A stretch of DNA of 64,000 bases from Shinisaurus crocodilurus (lineage: Eukaryota > Chordata > Lepidosauria > Squamata > Shinisauridae): the NCBI GenBank assembly GCA_021292165.1, contig CM037877.1, positions 84,351,691-84,415,690 on the forward strand. Direction: 5' to 3'. The stretch's first letter is position 1, and each line of letters begins with the position of its first letter. A model generated the notes under the pieces. The model made no database searches. It had not been told where the DNA came from and saw nothing but the letters and a program-made list of their open reading frames with translations. The position numbers were made by a program, and so were the translations under genes. Positions 37,330 to 50,757 of this stretch are shown here, piece after piece.

Positions 37330-37720
37330 ATCAAGTACTGTGAACATAAAAATAGCAATAAAACAACAACAGCATAGATAAAACCACAATAAAAGCATCA
37401 ATAAAATAACAAGAGATCAAATAGAGAAAAAATAATTATTAGTTATCCAATGCCCTCTAAAACAAGTCTTAATTTGCCATCTAAAACCCAGCATGGAAAG
37501 AGCCAGGCAAACTCCACCCAGTAGGTGTTTCATAATATAGGTGCCACTGCTGAGAAGGCTCTGTCCCACATAGCAACCCGCTGCACAAGAGACACAGAGC
37601 AGGGTCTCCAAAGATGACATTGGTCAAGTGAACTGATAGCTTCATATGAGAGAAATTAGCCCTTCAAATATCCTGGTCTCCAGATCGTTTAGAGCTTTAA
37701 ATGTCAAAACCCAACATTAC
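37330..37720 (-). mobile_element. LINE fragment, minus strand
   Basis: A-rich tail AAAACAACAACAGCATAGATAAAACCACAATAAAAGCA is followed in minus orientation by a decayed LINE C-terminal block: CAGTAGGTGTTTCATAATAT, AAGGCTCTGTCCCACATAGC and similar. An assignment below the level of LINE is not possible. Confidence 0.55.
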
Positions 37721-37974
37721 TGGGCAATATCCAATGGTGCCATTCCACAAACTCAAATAGCACTGGTGGAGCTCTGCTGAATCTTTCTGTTGTGCAAGCG
37801 CTGCGCTTGTGCATTATGCTTATGTATTACACTTGTGCAAGCGGTTGCGCAACCACACTTGTGCAAACGTAATTTTAGTAGGAGTCTCCTCTTGTGCATA
37901 GTTTAAAATCTAGTTTCCGCTAGCCCAACGTCATTTACCATAGTGGAATGACATGGTTGGATACTGCCCGTTGT

Positions 37975-38070
37975 CTTTTTCTTTTCTTTTTTAAATCACA
38001 TTGTTAGGCTCATTGAGCATTTTTAATGGAAAGGCAGCATACACATGTCTATAATAAATAAATCTAATCT
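37975..38070 (+). mobile_element. LINE 3' tail fragment
   Basis: GGAAAGGCAGCATACACATG followed by TCTATAATAAATAAATC is a short L2/CR1-like 3' end. Confidence 0.5.
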
Positions 38071-38225
38071 GGATGTTGCCAAGGCATGAATTATGATGTC
38101 CAGAACTTTGTTGCACTCTTACACTAGTGGAACAGCTGGCACTGCAATCCCAAACTGCACAGGCATCTCTTCACAATAGCTGCTTGTGAATGTAATAATC
38201 CTCGATAAAGAGCTCTGTCCACACC

Positions 38226-38253
38226 TACATACACACACACACACACACACACA
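38226..38253. repeat. (CA)n microsatellite
   Basis: About thirteen CA units. Confidence 0.9.
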
Positions 38254-38938
38254 CTGATCCCCAGGCCCAGGTTAGTGATGGGACAACATGTTATTTCCCC
38301 TAACTTGGCCTTCTGCAACCTGGCATGATGGCAATTGCAGTGCAACACATCTTTAGGGCACCAGGTTGAAGAAGGCTACCCTAGCTCTTTCAGTTCCCCT
38401 CCTTCTGACAAGGACAGGGGCAAATAGAGGACAAAGTAATGGAGTCAAGTATTTTTAAAAAAACGCTACCTAGACTTGTATGGGAGCATTGGCTATATAA
38501 GGGCACAATCTTGTGCAGGGGTGGTGCTAAGTACTGAAAAGATTCGGGGCTCAGGCCCATAGGACAAATGCACAAATTTGCATATGCTAATTTACATATG
38601 CTCTAAAGTTTGTAAAGGACCCTGTCTCCTGAGGACCACCCCTATTTGTAAAAGGGGATGTATGGACAGGGGAGAGGAGGGCATTTGATTTCAGAAAAAA
38701 ACCTCAGACAGAAAGATTCGTGGGGGGGGGGCAGCAGGAGGTGAAGCACATGTGGGCAAAAAGTCAGCGAATCCAGAGGGATCAGATGCAACAGAGATAA
38801 TCAGGGCCCCTGTACCTTTAATTCAGCAAGGGCCCATGGACAGCAGGGCGGTGGGGCAGGTGGCCTCCCAGAGATTCGGGGCTCCAAATGAACGTTTTGG
38901 GGTTCCAGCCTTACTGGGCTGCCCCCTAACACTGCCTC
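38254..38938. other. TRPM1 intron, no named feature
   Basis: Intronic DNA with a G-run near 38725. No supportable feature. Confidence 0.4.
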
Positions 38939-39050
38939 CGATCCTATGCATGTTTAGACAGAAAAAAGGCCTACAACTCCCAGCCATGCTGGCTGGGGCA
39001 TGCTGGAAGTTGTAGGCCTGTTTTCTGTCTAAACTTGCATAGGATTGCAC
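38939..39050. mobile_element. Palindromic MITE, TGCAATCCTATGC family, copy 3
   Basis: Foldback from GATCCTATGCATGTTTAGAC to GTCTAAACTTGCATAGGATT, with the centre CTACAACTCCCAGCCATGCT and its complement. Confidence 0.8.
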
Positions 39051-39233
39051 CTTAAAACTGTTTTTCAAGATCTGACATACCCTGAAATCCATAGAGTCAT
39101 ACAGAAAGTGTGATACTTGAGATGTGTTGGGGTACGCATGTCAAAATGAGTGTAATTACCGTATCTCTGGGAGTGGGGGTATGGAATTCTAAGTCCACAA
39201 AATTAGCAGTGCTTTATGATGGTAGCTAATTAA

Positions 39234-40511
<1,278 letters not shown>

Positions 40512-40777
40512 ATCAACCCTATTTTATTTATTTATTTATTTATTTATTTATTATATTTATACCCCACCTTTTTTCCTGCAAGGAACCCAAGGCATCTTAC
40601 ATAACCCTCCTCCTCCTCTCCATTTTATCCTCACAACAACCCTGTGAGGTAGGTTAGGCTGAGAGTCAGTGACTGGCCCAAAGTCACCCAGTGAGCTTCA
40701 TGGCCGAGCAGGGACTAGAACCCAGATCTCCTGAGTCCCAGTCCAACACTCTCACCACTACGCCACACTGGCTCTCA
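40512..40777 (-). repeat. tRNA-derived SINE, second family, copy 2
   Basis: Minus strand: head GAGAGCCAGTGTGGCGTAGT, GGTGAGAGTGTTGGACTGGG, B-box-like GGTTCTAGTCCC, then GGGTGACTTTGGGCCAGTCA and GGGTTGTTGTGAGGATAAAA. The tail is (AATA)n at 40521-40553. It is the better-preserved copy and shows its Pol III promoter boxes. Confidence 0.85.
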
Positions 40778-42088
40778 ACAGGAGAGAGAATTACAGATGC
40801 TTGGACATACAGAAAGGGTTGTGCAAGAGCTTATATCTATTTTATATCTATCTATGAGTTATATAGATAGATATGAGTTATATCTATTTTAATTACCATT
40901 ATATACACTTCTAGTATTCCCGAGAGTTTAGGGATGTCATGGTTTCTGCAGGATATATTTCCCCGTGAAAGAGCAGTTGCCATCAGATCAATTTTACATA
41001 GGCACTGCTCCAGGTTATTGGCACCTTTCCAATATGTGTGAAGTCCTACACTGTATAACTGTATATTTTTCAGTACTTTCAAAAATCAGACTACTGCCTT
41101 CTATGGGTCTGGTTATGATTAAGGAACTTTCTCCATTTAGCCCATAAGAAAATTGAACCAGTGTTCATACTGCACTTACCTGAAGTCTTCCAACATACAT
41201 ATATTCGGAATCTAAATGTGTAGCTCCACTATTAAAATTCAATCTGTTTTGTTTTTTAAAAGTTTGACTTGGATACATAGCTTTCCCTTTGTCAAAACTA
41301 AGGACTCCATCTATTTAAAGCATAGTTTCACAGACAAGCATCAGCTTTCTGGATTCTTTCCGTAATTCATCAGTCAGCTTTTCTAAAATATGGTACATCT
41401 CCTTACATTATAAAGATACTAAAGTATCTTTATAATGTAATGGTAATACAGAACAGTTCATTGTAAAGTCATGTAATATTTTAAGCCATATCCTACAAAA
41501 GATGTGTCATTTTAATTTTAATAACCGAACACGTATAACATTTTACAAGAGAATACTAATACTTAGGAGCAAAATCCAAATTATTATTATTTTGAACATG
41601 TGTTTTTATGGGATAACTTGAGATGCTTGCAATGGATGGATTTATTATTCCAGTAGGATGATCACCTCTGTGGTGAAAATAGTTTGACCAAAAAACAAAG
41701 AAGCATGAAACTCCCCTGTATGATTATCAGTATATTATCAGCATAATGATCAACATTCTCAGTCTGAAATCCATATTAGCATAATGCCTTTATTAGGCCA
41801 ACTGAAAGATCACAAAAAATGTGCAAGCTTTGAAGTTCTCCAGGTCTCTTCATCAGGCAAGATGTTACAAAAAGCAGGTTGGCGGGTGGGTGGGGGGATA
41901 GCCGGAGGAAAAGCTGAATAGATGCTGTAGTCAGGGTGTCTGCATAGTTGGAGTTTTAAGGTGATACGGAAGAGGAAGGGTGGCAGACATTCAGATTGGG
42001 CTCTGCCAGGACATGATCGGTACATCAAACTAACCTGCTTGTCCTGTTTAAAATTAACAGTGCTTTTCTCTCTCTTTTTATTTTGTAG
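40778..42088. other. TRPM1 intron before the last exon
   Basis: Unremarkable apart from (TATC)n-type repeats at 40836-40890 and a perfect 18-bp inverted repeat at 41403-41440 with a 2-nt loop (TTACATTATAAAGATACT, AA, then its complement). The acceptor TTTATTTTGTAG ends at 42088. Confidence 0.5.
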
Positions 42089-43535
42089 GGTAGAGAACAT
42101 GGCCATGCGATTAGAGGAAGTGAATGAACGAGAGCACTGCATGAAGGCTTCACTTCAGACCGTAGACATCCGGCTTGCTCAGTTGGAGGATATGATAGGA
42201 CGAATGGCTACAGCGTTAGATAAACTAACTGGCATAGACAGAGGAGAGGCCACTAAGATACGGTCTCGGACATCCTCTGACTGTACTGACACAGCCTATA
42301 TTGTCAGACAGAGTAGCTTCAACAGCCAGGAAGGGAACACTTATAAACTTCAAGAGAGCATTGATCCCACAGGGGAGGAGTCCATGTCACCGACCTCTCC
42401 TACGGTAACGCCCCGCTTGCGAAGTCACTCTTTCTATGCAGTGAATATGAAGGACAAGTGCGGGTTGGAGAAGTTTGAAAGCATTTTTAAAGAAAGGTCT
42501 CTGAGCCTCCATCGTGCAAGTAGCTCTCACTCCGTCTCAAAAGAGCAAAAAGTACCTTTAGTGCCTACAAGCACTCTGTCAATTGCCCCAGACTCCAGAA
42601 GGCCTTCCTCTTGCATAGACATATATGTCTCTGCCATGGATGAGCTTCAGTCTGGCATAGAGCCCCTTGACAGTTCAATGAACATCCTTGGGACTGGAGA
42701 CCGAACTCTCCAAGCTCAGATAGCTTCCAGTGTTATCTCAAGTAGCGCTTATGTCAGTGGTACTCCTGGTGACAGAATTTCAGGCAGGAGTATTGATTAT
42801 GAAGACCCCTCTTCGATGGAAACAAGGGTGTTTTCTTCAGACTACTCACAAATCACAGACAGCCAAAATCCCTGGGAATCTGACCCTCCCTTGTACCATA
42901 CCTTAGAGCGGTCTAAAAGCAGTCGATACCTGGCTACAACCCCATTTATTTTGGAGGAAGCACCTATAGTCAAATCTCAGAGTTTCATGTTCTCTCCTTC
43001 TCGGAGCTATTTCAGCAGCCTTGGAGTGCCAGTCAAAACAGCAGAGTACACAAGCATTACAGACTGCATAGACACAAGGTGTGTCGGCGCTCCTCAAACC
43101 ATTGCAGAAAGGTCCAGCTTCCCTGGAATCCATGGAGACAAAGTGGATGACTTAGGATGCTGCCACCCAGAGAGGGAAGCAGAACTAAGTCACCCAAGCT
43201 CTGATAACGAGGATACTGAAGCCAAAGACAAAAAAGCGGTTTCCTTGTCATCTCAAGATAGCAATACATCTAGAACATTGTCTAACAATATTCCTCTTCC
43301 AAAAATAGAGCGGGCCAACAGTTACTCTGCAGATGAATCCAACTTGTTGTATGCACACACACGGAAGAGCTGCTCCATCAGCGATAAACTTGACAGGCAG
43401 CGCAATGCAACAAGCCTCCGAAACACGTTCCAGAGGAGTAAGTCATCCAAACCGGAGAACAGGGGGGACACCTTGTCAATGAGAAGACTCTCTAGAACAG
43501 GTGCCTTCCATAGCTTTGAGAGCAAGCACAGTTAA
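42089..43535 (+). CDS. TRPM1: TRPM1 last coding exon: coiled coil and C-terminal tail
   Basis: 1447 nt to the TAA at 43533-43535, giving 481 residues. [20 protein letters not shown] and [20 protein letters not shown] form the coiled coil that helps tetramer assembly. The rest is a serine-rich, basic-patch tail with conserved TRPM1 blocks: [56 protein letters not shown] and the terminus [18 protein letters not shown]. The tail, above all this terminus, identifies TRPM1 rather than TRPM3. The open frame extends upstream to an ATG at 41961 only because the intron happens to be open; the acceptor at 42088 and the TSER|V junction set the true start. Confidence 0.96.
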
Positions 43536-44215
43536 GAGATAACATGTGGATAACGAGGAATTGTCTGAGCTCTCCAGTTCTTTTCTTTAGGAAGATGAAG
43601 TAACCTCAGACCGTGATATGCCAGCAGCTGCTGGCATTTGCCACCAGTCAAGTTAGCACTTTCATAATCTCAGAGTCAAGCACTGAGGTTTCGTATCTTG
43701 ACCTAGTTGGCATTTGCACTTAACAGGGGTGGGGGTGGGAGGAAAATTATAGAGAAATTATTTTTTAAAACCTTTATGACATCATGCATAGATGGGTGAA
43801 AACTTTAAGAAATCTGCCTTTCAAATTAGGGATAGATTGGTTTAAAAAAAGAGAAACAAAATGACATGCATAGCAAGACAGTATTTTAATTTTGATTCTG
43901 TTGACTTTTATATCAGTACCATCTTTGTGATGGCTGATGAAGGAAATCTTTGTATTATTCTATAGAGACCAAAAGCAAACCAGTCCTTAACTTTCCCCAG
44001 TCTTTTCACATCCCTTTACTTCTGCCTGATCACTGAAAAACAAATTAGTTGAGCACACCCTCACAGTTCACCTGTCTTTTTTTTTTTTTTTTGTATTAAT
44101 TTGTAGTGCCACAAATGTTTATATTTTTAAGAAGGGAAGAAAAGAGATGCCTTTTGTATAGCAGCATGTGGGAAAGGGAACAATTTATGTAATAAATAGT
44201 CATGTGGCTTCCTGT
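43536..44215 (+). other. TRPM1: TRPM1 3' UTR (predicted)
   Basis: Sequence between the stop and the first good polyadenylation signal. It is T-rich, with a poly-T run at 44079-44093. Length near 0.7 kb is reasonable for this gene, but longer alternatives cannot be excluded. Confidence 0.6.
44191..44196 (+). terminator. Candidate polyadenylation signal
   Basis: AATAAA in the context TTATGTAATAAATAGTCATG, about 655 nt after the stop codon. It is the first canonical signal downstream of the stop. Confidence 0.55.
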
Positions 44216-47200
44216 ATTAAACAGGCTTTTTAGCACAGTTGAGCAAGCTCAGGATGAATGTAATTAAGGTGAATAGTAAATATTTATTTTTTTAATCACA
44301 CATCATCAGTTTAGAAAGTACTTCATAGAACCTTCTTAAAATGTGGTGAGAGGGTGAAAATAAGAGCAGAACAGACATCACATTCTCACTGTTCTGTACA
44401 TATTTTCATCTTTTCTTTTCTTTTTTAGTATTTGCATTTATTGTGGCTCTTTCTTTCTTCTTTTTTTGTCACTGCCATATTCTTCTAACTATTCCACCAT
44501 TTAGCTGCCATGGTTTCACGTCAAGGCATGTTGTTCCTGAACATTTCAATATGTATAAAATATAATACAAAGTACTGTATCTTTAGGTGGTCTGATCTCA
44601 GAGGAGCACAGAACAACTGAAGAAGTTGAATGATGTGCTTCTCTGACAAAAAAGGCTTTGGGAGGTGTACGCGCCAAAGTGAAATTAAGATTTCTGATCA
44701 CTGCAAAAGCCATTCCTTTAAGTATGCTTCCATTGTCTAGAAAGGCAAAATAGAAAGACAGCATTCTGCCCTGCCCTGGAATGCAAGAGCCAGTCCCGCA
44801 CCGGCTCCCTCAGGCCTACTGTCCCTCAGGGTTCGCATTGACCCTCTAGGGTGGGGCTGCAAGGATTAAGTGAGGTTCATACTATTAATGGGATAATACA
44901 GCAAATAGATCACAGTGCCCTCCAGAAGAAGAAAATCTTAATCATGAAACATTTTAGATTAAAAAAATTAATCATTACTTCATAATATGCTTCCCACCAT
45001 ACGTATTTTATTTATTTATTATTTATATTTATTTATCGCCCATCTGAGCCGGTATCTGTTGCTCTGCATTATTGCTGATAATATATAGGTAAGGTTTTTA
45101 AAAGAGATTTTTAAGATTATACTGAGCTCTAATTGACATTAACTAAAATCCTTTGGGCAGTTTAACAGTCTTAGCCTCAATGTTTATGTGTAACCACTCT
45201 TCCAGAGGACAAAGTACCATAGAGCCAGGGGCAGGTAACCTGGTGCCCTTCTGATGTTGTTGGACTCCAGCTGCAGCCAACATGGTCAATGGTCTGGAAA
45301 GATGGGAGTTGTTCAAAACATCTGGAGTGGAGTGCACCAGAATAAGCACACAACTCTGACAGTCTGTATGGCTCTAGTTTATCTGAAACTAGGTGGGGGT
45401 GAAGAGGGAAGCATTAAGAGCAGCAGCACTTTTTGAACACAATTTTGTGTTGATTTCAATTACAGAATGCAAAGCAGCTCCCCTCACTCGTTTGAGTTCT
45501 GTCCTACCCTATTATCAATCCAGCTGTCATTCTATAGTTTAGCCAGTTGTTTTGCAGGGCATGTTTTTCTGTAACGTGAACTTGCCACAGATCAAGGAAA
45601 CTAGAAAAGGTAAGACAAATCTAAATGCATGGAAAATGTGACTTAGAATGTGCTGATTACTCAAGGGACCACGGACAAAGCAATTTTCTTTGGCAATCAG
45701 CTTCAAACGTCCAACTTTACCTCAGCATTTGTGACTAACTACATGTTATACAAACAGTTGTATGAGAGCCCTGATGCTTCCGTATGTGTGTTTTAGAAAA
45801 GCAGCTTTGGGAACAGACAATTGAGAGCAGAGAAATGGTGGTAGTGTAAGTGGGCATTTCTCCCATCCACCCTATTCTCCACTCCAAGTTGCCCCCAAAG
45901 AGGCTTTTCTCCACACCCAGGGGATTTCAGATATATGTGTACTGATGCAACCTTTTCTTTTTTAAAACAACAACAACAACAAAGTGGCATCTGAGTTTTA
46001 GTACAAGCATTTGCACATAGTGTGTAGTTAATCTCTACATCAAGGATTTCCATTAAGGAGTTCTTTACCTGATGCTTTTCCAGTTGTAATACCACTTCTA
46101 AGGTCTACTTTCATACTCGCCACAATCATTCCAGGTTAAAGCAGCCTAGGACTAGAATCTAATATGTAAGGTGCTTCTGAAGAGTTTTGGATACTGTTCC
46201 CAAAGAGCATAAGGATACTATTTTAATTATATCTGTTGAACTAGGCTTATTGCGATTTGGTCATAATACAATGCCATTCTGTCTTGATTCTGCTTTGGGC
46301 CTAAGCCCAGAACTGGATCAGGGGCTGTAATGTAAATGCATTCCTCACATTTTCGCAAACTGCCGAATGGGTCTGTTTAACCCAAGCTATTACCTATGTG
46401 AAAGGTCTCTTAAACTGCTTTCATAAAAGCCACTTAAATGCCCTTTTGACTTTCTTTAGTGATATCACACTGACCATTAATTGATCTAGATGACAACATT
46501 ATTGTGCCACTAGTCATACTATTGTCACCATGTTATAAAGACTGGTGCCCAATTTCACAATAAATTATTGTCTAATTAGTTATTGTCAATAACTAATTTT
46601 ACCTTTTCTAGCCCATTTACTAGTGTGGGAGAGGACAGGCCTCAGCAGGAGAGCCAATGCCTTTACTTTCTATGGTAATTAAAGGCTTCTTCGTGTCTTT
46701 AAGGGCTTGCTTTAATATTCTTCTTGAGAACCTATTCTGAAATACATATGAACACGAACAGCGTCATGTATGAGCGATATGAATGTGTATAAATTGTGGC
46801 TTTTCTTGACAAAGCCATATAAATGTGCATTGTTTTATGAATTACCATGAGTGTTTACATGAATTCCAAAAACAAAAATGATTCCTGAGTACAAAGAATT
46901 ATGTTTTAAGTGGTCTTAAAAGAACATCTGCTCACAGGAGCAAGAAAGCAGGCAACCACCAGATAATTTGAATTAAACAGACTCCTTTCTAGGAATTAGT
47001 CAAATTTCAAAATGTCTCTCATTTTGCATACACTATCAAATTCATAAATTTAAAAAATGTTAGGGACAAAATTGCATTCTTTATGTCACTTGTGAAAGCA
47101 CATTTTAACTCTCCAGGTTAGCACACACATAAACACTTTAATCAGCAAGACTGCCAATTAACATTATGTTGTTTCACCTCAAATCTTCTTTGCTGAAAAA

Positions 47201-49943
47201 GTACAATGTGCAGGGACTCTTGACAGTTCATTCAGTATTAGTTTACAGTTAGGCTATTCCCAAACACAGAGGCTGTATAAAAAATAGAATACAGCATTTT
47301 ATTAAACTGGAGCTTGAACTCGGAATCAGGAATCTTTGGGTATGTTTATATCTATGTCATCAAAAAGCAGTAATTCATTCCCTCAGTAATTCAGCAATAA
47401 AATACTTGCTTTTTTATTGCCTGTACTGCCAACTTACTTGGGGGTGAACAAAAATGAAGTACTTTTCTGCTAGCATAAACTACTTTCTGAGAGCATAGGT
47501 GTGGATGTACCCTTATTTTTCCATTCTTGAAAATATGTCATGTAGATGTAGGTGGGACACACAAAATATGTATTGAAACAAGCTATGTAATTATGAAACA
47601 CAAGTTTCCAGGAATTGTTCCCGTTATCTCTAAACCATGATGCCTCTTCTGATGCCTGCTGTGAATATTTTCTGTATTTCAGGTTTTGTACACTATGAAC
47701 ACCCCATTCTGAGTATTCAGTACAATCCACTGTATTCACTTCTAAAGCAGAGACAAGAAACCATGCAGTCTTTTATCTTATAATCACAGCTTGTGTTATG
47801 TATAAAGTAAAGTCTCATTTAGCCAAATGGCTGCAGGGTGGAAGAGAGATCCTAAATGTCTAGATCAGCTCAGATTTACTGCTTATAACCATAAGTCATC
47901 ACAATATTGTCTGGATTAGTACTAATCAAACATTCAGGAGGGCACCATTGACATGAGATTAAATGGAAGAGCACAGTAGGTTTGGAGAATCAGATGGGTT
48001 GGTGTGTGTGTGTGTGTTTTTAACAAAAATAAGGGGAAAGCACTATTGTATGTATTGACTGCTGTGTTATAAAATACTCTGTCCCATGTATAATCCAATA
48101 TGGTGATGATATGTGATCGTATTAGTGAACGTTATAGAACAGCATTTGACTTTGCACTATATAGTCCTATCTTTATACAGCACATATAACGTTCAATAAT
48201 ACAGAACATGTTACACTGAACAACAGGCTCTGCTAGCCACATTGCCAGCATATATATATATATATATATATATGCATTTCTTGGGCAAGGAATCAGAATC
48301 TGTAGCTGCTATGTGTTTCACTTTCTTCTGTATAGCTCCACTGTCAATGTCTATGAGCTGGCATATAATTCTCTAATGAGCCACTGTGAGCTGTGATAGG
48401 TATGTTGTAATCGTGTGAAAGAACAAACAGGCATGTTATGAAAAAGATAAGATAATTAACTTTAAAATAATATTTTAAAACTCAGTTGAGCTAGCTGTTT
48501 GTTTACCTATGCTGGACAATTAAGGAAGCAGTGTACAGTATTTTTAAAATATTTTCATATAGTGATCCATTCTGTTGTTTCCAGTTTAAGTGATGCTATT
48601 CTATAGTTGGGTATACACTCGTACTAGATATTGAAATATAGCACATTATTCTTTCACAATAATAGCGTGATAATGATTGAAATTGTTTCTTCTTCTTCCT
48701 TAAATTTCAGTCTTATTTTGTGCCGATGAAAATGCATGCATTGTTCCATTAATTCCTTTGGACTATTATGGGGTTTAACATTTCAATATTGCTTGCCTGT
48801 AACAATGAATCCAGTTAGAATGAATTAATAATTTTGGACTTTTACATTCTTTTCCAATATGTTCAATTTAATGAAATTGATTTTTAACAGCACTTTAATA
48901 TTATATGAAATGAAGTATTGAACCGTGTAGGTCTTGAACTTACAATATTTCTGATTGACATAATTATATATTTTGGAAATAAAGTACGTCATTACTAGTT
49001 TTAGCATAGGCCTGTTATCAAGTAGCAGCAAGCTGCAAATTACTGAAATTGTAACAAATGTCAGTAAGAAAATAAAACCCATAAATCCACATAGCAAAAT
49101 CACTGAAGACTCTGGAAAGTTACTTTTCATATCATTTTTGAAGTTTTGGGGAAGATGTATGTGTGTCTGTGTATGTGATTCTTTCTCAGGGTTTAGATGT
49201 CTTAGGAGACATAATTGTAGGAGAGAAGGCAGGTGAATATTTTAGATTGTACAGCTGCCCAGCTCTTGATAAATGTAGGAATGAAACATATTCAACTTTG
49301 CAAGCCAGTGCTCATGTAGTAAAGTGAGCCCTTGCATAACACAGAGCCTTACAACCCAATCCTAAAATTTGCTGTATCAAGGAAACCCAACACTGTACAG
49401 AGCTCACAGGATAAATAAATAAATAAATAAATAGTGTGCAAATGTTTAGGATCAGGGCAAGGATGGGATCTTCTTGTTAATTGCTTTAGAGGGACCCCAC
49501 TGATATCAGGGCAACCTTGATGGAAGAAGATGGTTTGAAGATAAAAGTATATAATTTCTGAAGCTGAAAGGGATGACCAGTCCCCACTTCCACCCCAGTC
49601 TGTCCAAATACAATATTAGCAGTTTAATGAGCTTGGCTGAACCCAGTGAGAAGGGACAAAATGTTACTGGAAACTATTAACTCAAGCTTTACAAAAAATA
49701 GCTTTGTTTCATATTCTCAGGTTGTTGCTCTTAGTGGATTCAAGAATCAGTATGAGAAAATGATCAATGCATTCTTGGATTCCAACAGTCCAATGGCAGG
49801 GTCTGTATGGGAGTAAGAGTTTATGAATCTCTGACCCAACTAACTTTTTAAAAAAAAATAAAACAGCATTTTTGCACAGAAATGCCCATTTGAGAGAGCA
49901 AATTAATAGTTTATATCAGATTAATAGTTATATCAGTATTAGA
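44216..49943. other. Repeat-poor AT-rich region downstream of TRPM1
   Basis: About 5.7 kb with few recognisable repeats. A short LINE tail TTTATTTATTATTTATATTTATTTATCGCCC lies at 45007-45035. 45230-45345 resembles a decayed palindromic MITE (AACCTGGTGCCCTTCTGATG, CATCTGGAGTGGAGTGCACC). Microsatellites are (GT)n at 48003-48018, (TA)n at 48251-48273 and (AAAT)n at 49411-49433. No exon is recognised. It could be extended 3' UTR or intergenic DNA. Confidence 0.5.
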
Positions 49944-50059
49944 GCACAATCCTATGCATGTTTAGACAGAAAACAGTCCTACAACTCCCAGCATTCCTGA
50001 GCCAGCCATCCTGGGAGCTGTAGGACCATTTTTCTATCTAAACATGGTTTGGATTATGC
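49944..50059. mobile_element. Palindromic MITE, TGCAATCCTATGC family, copy 4
   Basis: Foldback from GCACAATCCTATGCATGTTT to AAACATGGTTTGGATTATGC, with the centre CTGAGCCAGCCATCCTGGGA. Confidence 0.78.
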
Positions 50060-50315
50060 CCTTAATCTGCTTTATATGAACGTTTTGAAATTATCCATGT
50101 GGGAGCACTTCTCTGATCCACATTGCTCCTTATTTCAAAGGACTGTCAAAATTCCAAAGCATCACAGCTCTTAGAACACTCCAAAGAAATAATCCAAAGC
50201 TTCAAAGTGGCCCTTATTTTATTATACATTCCTGACAACCCTGATTTTACATCTTGTATGGAATAGTGTAGAGGACAATTAAAGGTGATATGCTTTGCAT
50301 GTTTAATCTATCCCT

Positions 50316-50749
50316 GGGGTGTCCCAACATGGTGCCTATGGGCACCAGTGTGCCTGCAGACACTTCTCTTGGGGCCCACTAGGCTTCCTGCCCCTCCTAA
50401 TTTTTATTTTATTTCTTAAAATTTGTTTAATTATTATTTTCTTAACTGGGACACCACCGTGCTGCAAAGTGAAGGGCTGCCCGCCTCCAGCACCATCTTT
50501 ATTTTAGTTCAAAAGAGCGGTTTTGTGTTTGGGAGCTTAGGCCCTTCTTCTGCCTTGTATTTAGGTTCTCAGGCAAGTTACTTTTCTTTTAGCCACACCA
50601 GTTTTCCTTCTGTGACTGATCATGTCCACCATAGCAGCTATTTTATGAATGGGCAATCTCCCCCATCACAGCCATTTTGTGAGAGTGCCCACAACACATA
50701 CTCAAACCTCCATATGTGCCCACCAACCCAAAAATGTTGGGGACCCCTG
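50316..50749. mobile_element. hAT-type non-autonomous element
   Basis: Left end GGGGTGTCCCAACATGGTGC and right end AAATGTTGGGGACCCCTG are inverted copies of a CAGGGGTCCCCAACAT-type terminus. The left copy has lost its outer CA. The flanking octamers CTATCCCT (50308-50315) and ATATCCCT (50750-50757) match at 7 of 8. Interior has no transposase. Confidence 0.75.
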
Positions 50750-50757
50750 ATATCCCT

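Noticed and set aside
41961..42088. Upstream extension of the last TRPM1 exon to an ATG
   Set aside because: The acceptor TTTTGTAG at 42088 and the codon split with the preceding exon place the coding start at 42089; the extension is open intron.
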